Origin: Acidobacteriota bacterium
GTDB taxonomy: Bacteria > Acidobacteriota > Terriglobia > Terriglobales > Acidobacteriaceae
NCBI GenBank assembly: GCA_021781255.1
Contig: JAJXXG010001252.1
Location: 1 to 9,485, forward strand
DNA: 9,485 bases
Direction of reading: 5' to 3'
The translations under genes were made by a program, and so were the position numbers. This document shows, one piece after another, positions 1 to 6,382 of this stretch; positions within the stretch are counted from its first letter, which is position 1, and the number at the start of each line of letters is the position of its first letter. The notes below the pieces were generated by a model. The model ran no database searches. It was not told where the DNA came from and saw nothing but the letters and a program-made list of their open reading frames with translations.

Positions 1-83
1 CATCCCGGGGAAGCGGCAATTGGCATGAATTTGTTCACGCTACGGCTGCGGTTCTCTCCGCGCTTTCCGTCGAGGTAAGGATT

Positions 84-1529
84 TTGAAGAAGAGAAGTCT
101 TTGGTTGAGCGCCGCAGGTGCCCTGGTGGTGGCAGTTGCGCTGGCAGGATGTGGTCAAACGACATACTTTGCGGGCCGTCTTCTGCCACCGAGCAGGTTG
201 GTGAACCGCGTTCTGATTGCCGTACAGAATCCCAGCCCGTATACCAAGGGCGCACTGGAGTTTGTGGACGGCTACTACGACATCCGGTACAGCTATGACT
301 TCAAGGTTCCGGGCTACAGTATTTCCGGGTATTCAGGCGCGCTGCCTGCGACGATCCAGAACATGCCTGAGGAGCAGCTTGGCGCGGTCTACGGCGCGGG
401 CGACGGAAGCCTTGCGCTAATCAACTATGCCAAGGAAAGCTCCAGCGGTACCGTTGGCGGATTGAGCGGTCTCTCTTCCAGCGTGTTTTTGACCCGCAAT
501 GAGGGTTTTGCCTTTGCGGCGAACCAACTGGCGCACGTGTTTACGGCGGTAGACCGTGTGACCGGCCAGGGCGCATCCCTGAGCCTGCCCGGCGTTTATC
601 GGGTGAGCGTGAACCCCGGAGGAACGGTGGCGCTGGCGTTCGTGCAGAACTCCGACTACCTCTACTATGCGCGCCAGCTTACGGCGGCACAGACCATAGC
701 CTTCTCCGGCGGCGCGAGCACCTGGCCGAGGGCGGCGGTGGACTGCGAACCGCAGAACGGGCCGCTGTGGTGTCTCTTTCAGGCGCAGAGCCCGGACAAT
801 CTGGACGCAACAGGGAACTACTACGGCGCGCCGCTGGTGTTTGACCGTCCGGTGAAGGCGCTCTTTTCTGCTGACGGCGGAACTGCGTACGTGCTGAACT
901 GCGGGCAGGAGTGCGGTGGGTCTGCGTCATCGGTGTCCGTGCTGCCGGTGGCGCCGGTCATCTATTCTGCCGGGCAGCAGTCGGGTAAATTACCGGCGAC
1001 CGGCGGGGGCACCACAATTGCGATCACGGGTGGAGCGAGCAACGCGCTGGTGGTGGATTCAACCATGTACGTGGTGGGCCAGCAACTGCAGCCGGACGGA
1101 CTGTTTACCGGGAACCTGACAGTGGTGAACCTTGCGAACAACACAGTCACGGCTGCGGCAGGCATCAGCGATGGCGCGCCGGGGGCGATGAGCCGGATGA
1201 TTCTGGCGGATGACAATACGCTTTGGATCGGCATGACGAAGTGCAACAACGGCGATCGCTATGCCAAGGGTCTGCCGTACGGCTGCCTCACGATGTTCAA
1301 CACGTCGAGCAACAGTGTGGCGATGCTGGAGCCGTACCTGGGCGACCTGACGGGCATCGCTGACGTGGAGGGCCTGCATAAGGTCTATGTGGCGCAGGGT
1401 GGGCAGGTGTATATCTACTCCACCAAAGACGGCGCTTCGATCAACAACCAATATGTGACCGTGACCGGAACGGCCTATGATGTGGCCTACATGGACGGGC
1501 ACACCGACGCCAACAACACCGTGTACTGA
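84..1529 (+). CDS. Predicted lipoprotein with beta-propeller-like repeats, function unknown
   Basis: A 481-residue exported protein that I cannot assign to a named family. The N-terminus is a lipoprotein signal: KKR, a hydrophobic run at residues 6-21, and the lipobox LAGC with the lipidated cysteine at 23, so it is probably membrane-anchored. The TTG start at 84 follows a GAGGTAAGG ribosome-binding sequence (72-80) and puts the signal peptide at the very N-terminus. The frame is open back to the window edge, but a longer start would bury the signal. Later segments (about 258-290, 320-355, 371-410, 430-450) repeat a pattern of small/hydrophobic strand, Asp/Gly turn, then YV/WIG/VYV strand, which resembles YVTN/NHL-type beta-propellers; this is inference. 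Besides C23 there are six cysteines in three close pairs (221/230, 273/277, 387/401), which fit disulfides in an exported protein. bshB1 starts 5 bp downstream, so the two are probably co-transcribed. Confidence 0.85.
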   Translation: MKKRSLWLSAAGALVVAVALAGCGQTTYFAGRLLPPSRLVNRVLIAVQNPSPYTKGALEFVDGYYDIRYSYDFKVPGYSISGYSGALPATIQNMPEEQLGAVYGAGDGSLALINYAKESSSGTVGGLSGLSSSVFLTRNEGFAFAANQLAHVFTAVDRVTGQGASLSLPGVYRVSVNPGGTVALAFVQNSDYLYYARQLTAAQTIAFSGGASTWPRAAVDCEPQNGPLWCLFQAQSPDNLDATGNYYGAPLVFDRPVKALFSADGGTAYVLNCGQECGGSASSVSVLPVAPVIYSAGQQSGKLPATGGGTTIAITGGASNALVVDSTMYVVGQQLQPDGLFTGNLTVVNLANNTVTAAAGISDGAPGAMSRMILADDNTLWIGMTKCNNGDRYAKGLPYGCLTMFNTSSNSVAMLEPYLGDLTGIADVEGLHKVYVAQGGQVYIYSTKDGASINNQYVTVTGTAYDVAYMDGHTDANNTVY

Positions 1530-1534
1530 CGAGC

Positions 1535-2266
1535 ATGGCCGCCGCTTCCGATCTACTTCCGTTCGATGTGCTGGCCATTGCCGCGCACCGCGACGATGTG
1601 GAACAGACTTGTGGCGGCACCCTACTGCGGATGGCTGCGCGCGGGCTGCGCACTGCAATTCTGGATTTGACCCAGGGCGAAGCCGGTACGCGCGGGAGCG
1701 CCGAAGAGCGTGCAAACGAAGCGGGCGAGGCGGCGCGGCTGCTGGGCGTGGGCTGGCGCGAGGCGCTGGACCTGCCCGATGGCGCAGTAGAAAATACTTT
1801 TGAAAATCGCATGAAGATTGTGGGCGTGCTGCGCGCAGTGCGTCCGCGCGTGGTGATTTTGCCTTACTGGCAGGCGCGCCACCCCGACCACGCCACGGCG
1901 TCTACGCTTGGCTACGACGCTTGCTTTCTTTCCGGGCTGGCCAAGGTGGATACGGGTACGGCGCCGCACCGGCCCTTCAAGATTGTCTACGCCAGCCTGT
2001 ATGCGGATGTGCGGCCGAGCTTCGTCGTGGATATCACGCCGTTTATCGAGCAGCGGCATGCGGCGCTGATGGCCTACCGCTCGCAGTATGCGAGCCAGGC
2101 GACGGGCAGCGGACTGTTTGTGCCGCCAGAGGAAATTCGCGAGCGAACGTTTGCTGAAGCGCGCCACTACGGACTGCTGGCTGGTGTGCGCTACGGAGAG
2201 CCGTTTGTGCAGAAGGAAGTGGGCCTGGTGGATGACTTGACGCTGCTTCCCATGAAGTCCATCTGA
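1535..2266 (+). CDS. bshB1: Bacillithiol biosynthesis deacetylase BshB1 (LmbE/PIG-L family)
   Basis: Cytoplasmic zinc hydrolase that removes the acetyl group from GlcNAc-malate to give GlcN-malate, the second step of bacillithiol synthesis. The 243-residue length is typical. The LmbE-family metal site is visible: AHRDDVE at 17-23 (H18 and D21 as likely ligands, D20 as likely general base) and HPDH at 116-119, with H119 as the third ligand. The usual AHPDD has Arg instead of Pro at position 19. Other features shared with BshB1 are the DLTQGEAGTRGS segment (44-55), the RSQYA segment after the VDIT strand, and the C-terminal YG-LLAGVRYGEPF stretch. The ATG lies 5 bp after the lipoprotein stop and has only a weak GACGAG site, which suggests translation coupled to the upstream gene. 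bshA and bshC are not in the window. A general LmbE/PIG-L deacetylase acting on another sugar is the alternative. Confidence 0.88.
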   Translation: MAAASDLLPFDVLAIAAHRDDVEQTCGGTLLRMAARGLRTAILDLTQGEAGTRGSAEERANEAGEAARLLGVGWREALDLPDGAVENTFENRMKIVGVLRAVRPRVVILPYWQARHPDHATASTLGYDACFLSGLAKVDTGTAPHRPFKIVYASLYADVRPSFVVDITPFIEQRHAALMAYRSQYASQATGSGLFVPPEEIRERTFAEARHYGLLAGVRYGEPFVQKEVGLVDDLTLLPMKSI

Positions 2267-2317
2267 GATGCGCAAAGCAGTTTGACGCGCTCCCGCGGCA
2301 GGCTCTCTTCAACATAG

Positions 2318-2488
2318 ACAGTTTCTTATTCGAAACCTTTCGCAGGGCGTGCCTGTGAAGGCCTGCCTGAAGCGATGCGCGAGGCTGTTGTGGAAGAGAC
2401 TGTGGCGCTGCCTGCTTCCGCACTTCGCGACGAGGAGAGCAACTGGACGCGCGGCTATTTGCGCCTGCGGTTCGTTGCCCGGGTGTGA
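2318..2488 (+). pseudogene. Possible C-terminal remnant of a lost gene
   Basis: After an in-frame TAG at 2315-2317 the frame stays open to a TGA at 2486-2488. The second half reads like genuine protein: from the ATG at 2375 it gives MREAVVEETVALPASALR, then DEESNWTRGYLRLRFVARV, with codon choice like that of the neighbouring genes. There is no convincing ribosome-binding site before 2375 (only GAAG at 2369-2372), and 37 residues is short for a free gene. It may be the surviving 3' end of a gene truncated by deletion, or a small gene. I do not recognise the family. Its end lies 13 bp before the convergent tauE-like gene. Confidence 0.3.
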
Positions 2489-2493
2489 GGGGC

Positions 2494-2510
2494 CGAGCGG
2501 TTAACGCTCG
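2494..2510. terminator. Inverted repeat at the tauE-like stop codon
   Basis: CGAGCG (2494-2499) and CGCTCG (2505-2510) form a perfect 6-bp stem around a 5-base loop that contains the minus-strand stop codon. It sits at the end of the minus-strand gene, just past the open stretch ending at 2488, so it could act as a convergent stop signal. No T-run follows on either strand, so intrinsic termination is doubtful. Confidence 0.25.
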
Positions 2511-2857
2511 AAGAGCATGCGGCCGCCGATGACGACCATCGATACGGCAAAGATGCGGCGCAGCCACAGGTCTGGAATATTCTGCGCGCCGACAGCGCCG
2601 ATGTAGCCGCCCACGAAAAAGCCGACGGCCAGCAGAGCGGCAATGCGAATGTCGGCATTGCCTTTGCGGTAGTACTCAAAGAAAGCGAGCAGTCCCACGG
2701 GAGCGAGCAAGGCGCCAAGAGATGTTCCCTGGGCCTTGTGCTGGCTCATGCCGAGCAGCCATACGAGCGCGGGAACGAACAGAATGCCTCCGCCGAGTCC
2801 CACAATGCCTGAAAATACTCCGACCACAAGCCCAATCATCAGGATCAACCAGGTCAT
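2501..2857 (-). CDS. Half-size TauE/SafE (TSUP) family membrane protein
   Basis: A 118-residue integral membrane protein. TauE/SafE (TSUP) proteins are proposed exporters or importers of sulfite, sulfoacetate and other organosulfur or carbon anions. The family signature is visible in the first hydrophobic stretch: GVFSGIVGLGGGILFVPALV (residues 13-32), followed by the conserved GTSLGALLAPVG region (44-55). Four hydrophobic segments can be drawn at about 3-35, 45-60, 70-91 and 100-114. Most family members have about 250 residues with two homologous halves; this one holds a single half, so it would have to work as a dimer. The start ATG at 2857 follows GGGGGG four bases upstream, and the reading frame ends in a clean TAA. 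Substrate cannot be inferred. It lies downstream of the aquaporin on the same strand, but 123 bp and a hairpin separate them, so co-transcription is uncertain. Confidence 0.8.
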   Translation of the reverse strand: MTWLILMIGLVVGVFSGIVGLGGGILFVPALVWLLGMSQHKAQGTSLGALLAPVGLLAFFEYYRKGNADIRIAALLAVGFFVGGYIGAVGAQNIPDLWLRRIFAVSMVVIGGRMLFER

Positions 2858-2936
2858 TCATCCCCCCATCGGGCGCGGTGGAGCGTGGAGGCCGGGCCCG
2901 TATCTTGAGCATATAGCGCCAAGAGTGAGATGGGGG

Positions 2937-2960
2937 CCTGGGCGGATGGTTCCGCCCAGG
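2937..2960 (-). terminator. GC-rich hairpin downstream of the aquaporin gene
   Basis: CCTGGGCGG (2937-2945) and CCGCCCAGG (2952-2960) make a perfect 9-bp stem with a 6-base loop. It begins 20 bases past the aquaporin stop codon, where a terminator is expected. On the minus strand it is followed by CCCCCATCTCACTC rather than a T-run, so it may pause or terminate weakly, or protect the 3' end of the mRNA. Confidence 0.45.
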
Positions 2961-2980
2961 AAGATCGGTTGCCCAGTGGG

Positions 2981-3664
2981 CTACTCCGCTTCGAGCGCCC
3001 TGGTGCGGAACAGGAGTCCAGCTGCGACGCCGGCGAGACTTGGAATGAGGAGGAAGAGCCATACCTGGGACAGGGCCTTGCCGCCAACCAGAAGAGCAGG
3101 TCCGAAGCTGCGCGCGGGGTTCACGCTGACGCCTGTGATGTGGATGCCGAAGATGTGAATCACAACAAGCGTGATGCCGATGGCGAGGCCGGCAAAGCCC
3201 GAGGGCGCGCTCTTTTGTGTGGAGCCGAGAATGACAATGACAAAAATCAGGGTCGCCACGAACTCGAAGACGATGGCGGAAGTCATGCTGTAGCCGCCCT
3301 GGTAGCCGGGGCCCCAGCCGTCCTGGCCCAGTCCGCTAGCGCCGATGTCGTATCCGCCGCCCACGCCGCTGATGATGATCGAGAGCACCCAGGCTGCAAG
3401 GATGCCGCCGAGGAACTGGCCCACCCAATAGCCGATCATGTCTTTGATCGACATGCGCCCGGCGGCCCAAACGCCCAGGCTGACGGCGGGATTAATGTGG
3501 CATCCGGAGATGGGGCCGATGCCGTAAGCGGCGCCAATGAGGGCGAATCCGAAGGCGAATGCGATGCCGACGATGCCGACAATTTGACCGGCAACGACCG
3601 CGGTTCCACATCCAAAGAGCACCAGAATGAAGGTGCCCACCAGCTCTGCGAGATATTTTTTCAT
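2981..3664 (-). CDS. aqpZ: AqpZ-like aquaporin (MIP family water channel)
   Basis: A 227-residue inner-membrane channel of the MIP family, close in length to E. coli AqpZ (231). Both pore signatures are present: HINPAV (NPA at 58-60) and SVNPARS (NPA at 182-184). Six membrane segments fit at about 5-25, 31-50, 78-98, 128-147, 158-176 and 201-219. By alignment to AqpZ from memory, the aromatic/arginine filter is F38, H170, V179 and R185. Phe and His at these places indicate a water channel rather than a GlpF-type glycerol channel (Trp/Gly/Phe/Arg). Val replaces the Thr or Cys usual at the third position. The ATG at 3664 is preceded by a strong GAGGAGGG site (3668-3675). The gene is divergent from phoB. 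Role: rapid water movement in osmotic change, inferred from the family. Confidence 0.93.
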   Translation of the reverse strand: MKKYLAELVGTFILVLFGCGTAVVAGQIVGIVGIAFAFGFALIGAAYGIGPISGCHINPAVSLGVWAAGRMSIKDMIGYWVGQFLGGILAAWVLSIIISGVGGGYDIGASGLGQDGWGPGYQGGYSMTSAIVFEFVATLIFVIVILGSTQKSAPSGFAGLAIGITLVVIHIFGIHITGVSVNPARSFGPALLVGGKALSQVWLFLLIPSLAGVAAGLLFRTRALEAE

Positions 3665-4006
3665 GGTCCCTCCTCAAGTTCGGTTGGGGCGTGGCATTCT
3701 CCGGCGCCGCAGTGATGCGCATGCCCTGCGCGCGATGGAGCCAGCGTCTGGTGTCGTAACAAGCCCACGGCGCAAGCAACGGAGAAGCAAGCCATTTGGC
3801 TTTCAGTACGTGCGCACGGAGTTTTGCAGAGCTAAGCTTGCGAAGTCAAGGAAAAGGTTGGCGTATTGGCGGCGGTGGGCGCGCGGGGACGTCTGGGGAT
3901 ACGGCTCCCGGCAAATTCACAGAACGTTTGCAATCTATTTGCCTGACTGCATTAATCTGTTAACGGTTCCGTGCGGCCACAGTAACAGGAGTTCAAAGGC
4001 CGCCGG
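3665..4006. other. Divergent intergenic region between aqpZ and phoB
   Basis: 342 bp without a convincing gene. The 127-residue frame crossing it on the plus strand lacks family features and overlaps the start of aqpZ. The half next to aqpZ carries the aqpZ ribosome-binding site. On the minus strand a TTGACT lies at 3846-3851, a possible -35 for aqpZ, but no good -10 follows it. The half next to phoB is more AT-rich and holds the candidate phoB promoter described separately. No repeat or RNA structure stands out. Confidence 0.6.
3928..3956 (+). promoter_or_regulatory. Candidate phoB promoter
   Basis: TTGCAA (3928-3933) and ATTAAT (3951-3956) are 17 bases apart, each matching 4 of 6 sigma-70-type consensus bases, in an AT-rich patch about 50 bp before the phoB start. 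CTGTTAA at 3957-3963 and GTAACAG at 3982-3988 (inverse of CTGTTAC) resemble half-sites of a PhoB box, but no pair in the expected 11-bp direct repeat was found. Confidence 0.35.
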
Positions 4007-4720
4007 GTGAGGGCAGACCGGTTGAGCCAGACCATATTTGTATTGGAAGACGACACGGATATCTCGCGGCTGGTGCAGCACCATCTTGAAGCCGCGGGGT
4101 TCGCGACACGGCTGTTTCACACCCCGACCAACCTGATTCCCGATGCAGAGCGGCAGGCTCCGGCGCTGTTTTTGCTGGACATCATGGTGCCCGGCGGGGA
4201 TGGGCTGGACGTGTGCCGGCGCCTGCGCAATCACCCTGGGCTGTCTACGGTTCCCATCATTTTTCTGACAGCGCGGGCAGGGGAGAATGATCGCGTTCTG
4301 GGCCTGGAGCTGGGGGCGGACGACTACATCACCAAGCCCTTTGCAACGCGCGAGCTGGTGGCGCGCGTCAAGGCCGTGCTGCGGCGCTTTGAGCGTCCGA
4401 CCACGCCCTCGGTGATTCGCTTTGAAGATGTGATTATCGACGCCAACGCCATGCAGTTGAAGGTACGCGGAGAGCTGACGACCACGACGGCGACGGAGTT
4501 CCGGCTGCTGGATTATCTGGCGCGGCATCCGGGGCGGGTGTTCAGCCGCGATCATCTGCTGGACTCCGTGTGGGGCGACGCGCGCTTTGTTACCCCGCGT
4601 TCGGTGGACGTTTATGTGCGCCGCATTCGTGAGAAAATCGAGATCGACCCGGAAAATCCGCGCTATCTGAAGACGGTGCGCGGAGCCGGCTACCGCTTCG
4701 AGATTCCCAAGGGCGAGTGA
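4007..4720 (+). CDS. phoB: Phosphate regulon response regulator PhoB (OmpR/PhoB family)
   Basis: A 237-residue cytoplasmic transcription factor. The receiver domain (about 8-125) has the acidic pair E14/D15, phospho-acceptor D58 in LLDIMVPGGDG, T88 and K110 (TKPF). The winged-helix DNA-binding domain (about 135-235) has the TEFRLLDYL helix, the recognition region RSVDVYVRRIREKI, and the wing ending TVRGAGYRFE. PhoR follows after 21 bp in the same frame, and pstS follows that; this is why I call it PhoB and not another OmpR-type regulator. The start is ambiguous. GTG at 4007 has AAAGG seven bases upstream (3995-3999). TTG at 4022 has GAGGG eight bases upstream (4009-4013) and would remove five residues ahead of the first strand. 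Phosphorylation by PhoR under low phosphate is inferred from the family. Confidence 0.9.
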   Translation: MRADRLSQTIFVLEDDTDISRLVQHHLEAAGFATRLFHTPTNLIPDAERQAPALFLLDIMVPGGDGLDVCRRLRNHPGLSTVPIIFLTARAGENDRVLGLELGADDYITKPFATRELVARVKAVLRRFERPTTPSVIRFEDVIIDANAMQLKVRGELTTTTATEFRLLDYLARHPGRVFSRDHLLDSVWGDARFVTPRSVDVYVRRIREKIEIDPENPRYLKTVRGAGYRFEIPKGE

Positions 4721-4741
4721 GAGCTGACCTGGCGTGGTGGG

Positions 4742-6262
4742 ATGTCGGGACGAGGCGGATGGGAGCGGTTCGGATTGACCCGCAAAGTATTCATCAAGCT
4801 GCTTGGGCTTTTCTTTCTGCTGCTGGTCTTCCAGGCGGTGGCGATGGAGTTGATCCTTCGCGTGTTTATGGAGCGGCTTCCCAATGACCTGCTGCACAGG
4901 CTTGACCGCGAGGCGCTGTGGGCAGGTCTGATTGCGCTGGGGGTAGCACTGGCGCTGGCGGCGTGGGCGACGGGCGGCGTGACGGCGCGGCTGCAGCGCG
5001 TGGTGGACTTTGCGCGGCGCATCGCAGAAGGCGACCTGAGCGCTCGGCTGGCAGAGACAGGCAGCGACGAACTTGCCGCGATGGAAGGCGCGCTGAATCG
5101 CACAGCAGAGCGGCTGGACCAGAACTTTGCCGAGATTGAAAGCCGCCGCAATGAGTTGGCAGTCATTCTTGATTCCATGCAGGAAGCAGTGGTTGCCGTG
5201 ACCGCTGAGGGACAGGTGCGCTGGGCCAACGTGGTGATGCAGCGCATTGCGGGCACGCAGATTCGCGTGGGCCGGCCGCTGGTGCACTCGGTGCGCGACC
5301 CGGAACTGCTGGAGTGCGTGCGCGGCGCATTGCAGCAGGGCGAGGTGCGTTATGGGCGGGCCAGTTCGCTGGCGCCGGGGCGGATTTTCGAGATCAATGC
5401 GGCTCCTTTGCCATCAGGCGGCGCTCTGGCCGTGCTGCATGATGTGACGCGCATCGAGGCGGCGGAGAAGTCGCGGCGAGACTTTATTGCCAACGTGAGC
5501 CATGAGCTGCGCACGCCGCTGACGTCGATTCAGGGCTACGTTGAGACGCTGGTCGAAGATCCGAAGCCAAGCCCGGAGACGGCACGCGAGTTTCTGGGGA
5601 TTATCCAGAAGAACGCCACGCGCATGAACCGGCTTACCGAAGATCTGCTGGCGCTGGCGAGCGTGGAAAGCCCGGACTACAGGCTGGCATCGCAGCCGAT
5701 GCGGGCCAGCGCGCTGGTGCAGGACGCGATCGAGTCGCTGGGCGGCATTGTGGTGGATTCCGGAGTGGAACTGGAGCAGGCAGGCGCGCCGGATGCGCTG
5801 GTGATGGCGGACCCGGATGCGATGAATCAGGTCTTTGGCAACCTGATCGAGAATGCGCTGAAGTATGGCAGGCGGAGCAAGCGCATTCTTGTGGGCGCGC
5901 GGCAACTGGAGGGCGAGGTCGAGTTCTTTGTGCGGGACTTCGGCCCCGGCATTGCGTCAGAGCACCTGGAGCGCATCTTCGAGCGCTTCTACCGCGTGGA
6001 CAAGGCGCGCTCGCGCGAGTCGGGCGGCACGGGGCTGGGGCTGGCGATCGTGAAACACATCGTGCTTGCACACGGGGGGCGCGTGTGGGCCGAAAGCGAA
6101 CTGGGCGCTGGCGCGGCGTTTCACTTCACGCTGCCGCTGGCGCAGGAAGCGCAACGCAGCGATGCTTCGGGGGCCTCGCCGATGGCGACGAAGAGTGAAG
6201 TGCAGGCAGAGCCACAAGAAAAATCTGCGGCCGCAGAGAAGGCAAAGATAAACAGGCTGTAA
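4742..6262 (+). CDS. phoR: Phosphate regulon sensor histidine kinase PhoR
   Basis: A 506-residue membrane sensor kinase. Two membrane segments (about 17-42 and 58-78) leave only about 15 residues outside, as in PhoR proteins that sense phosphate through the Pst transporter and PhoU rather than by an outer domain. Next come a HAMP linker (about 79-130), a PAS-like domain (about 135-235), HisKA with H254 in VSHELRTPL, and the ATPase domain: N box NLIENALKYG (N371), G1 DFGPGIA (399-405), F box ERFYRVD, G2 GTGLGLAIV (429-437). The last 37 residues (470-506) are an Ala/Glu/Lys-rich tail, probably disordered. The ATG at 4742 has a poor ribosome-binding site (GGTGGG directly adjacent), so coupling to phoB or a start at TTG 4775 (residue 12) is possible. 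Some other PAS-containing kinase is the alternative, less likely with phoB and pstS on either side. Confidence 0.88.
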   Translation: MSGRGGWERFGLTRKVFIKLLGLFFLLLVFQAVAMELILRVFMERLPNDLLHRLDREALWAGLIALGVALALAAWATGGVTARLQRVVDFARRIAEGDLSARLAETGSDELAAMEGALNRTAERLDQNFAEIESRRNELAVILDSMQEAVVAVTAEGQVRWANVVMQRIAGTQIRVGRPLVHSVRDPELLECVRGALQQGEVRYGRASSLAPGRIFEINAAPLPSGGALAVLHDVTRIEAAEKSRRDFIANVSHELRTPLTSIQGYVETLVEDPKPSPETAREFLGIIQKNATRMNRLTEDLLALASVESPDYRLASQPMRASALVQDAIESLGGIVVDSGVELEQAGAPDALVMADPDAMNQVFGNLIENALKYGRRSKRILVGARQLEGEVEFFVRDFGPGIASEHLERIFERFYRVDKARSRESGGTGLGLAIVKHIVLAHGGRVWAESELGAGAAFHFTLPLAQEAQRSDASGASPMATKSEVQAEPQEKSAAAEKAKINRL

Positions 6263-6335
6263 CATTCCAGTACAAATGGCCTGATTTCAAGGAAAAAAGC
6301 AGAAAAGCGCGCTGGATTCAAACGTCCGTAACATT
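6259..6335 (+). promoter_or_regulatory. Repeated GTAACATT motif upstream of pstS, possible PhoB site
   Basis: GTAACATT occurs at 6259-6266, across the phoR stop, and again at 6328-6335, 69 bp apart. The first copy is followed by GTACAAA 11 bases later, the spacing of the direct repeats in a PhoB box, but the two 7-mers match at only four positions. The second copy lies about 17 bp before AAATAC (6350-6355), where a -35 would be. The shorter GTAACA also occurs before phoB (3982-3987). Suggestive only. Confidence 0.25.
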
Positions 6336-6382
6336 GTGCGTGGACAATCAAATACGGCAGTGATCCTGCATGGGAGAGTTCT

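Noticed and set aside
1..78. Possible C-terminus of an upstream gene ending at TAA 76-78, or another ending at TGA 25-27
   Set aside because: Both frames are open from the window edge, but the pieces are too short to recognise. One would end right in the ribosome-binding site of the lipoprotein gene, which is possible but unproven.
1059..1715. 218-residue and overlapping minus-strand frames across the lipoprotein and bshB1
   Set aside because: They are complementary to two well-supported genes, are His/Arg-rich and have no recognisable family.
2930..3715. 261-residue open frame on the plus strand
   Set aside because: It is antisense to the aquaporin, which has both NPA motifs. The translated product is an Asp/Ala/Glu-rich shadow.
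3935..5287. 450-residue open frame on the minus strand
   Set aside because: It is antisense to phoB and phoR, whose protein motifs are unmistakable. Its translation is rich in His, Arg and Gln with no domain, as expected from GC-rich third positions.
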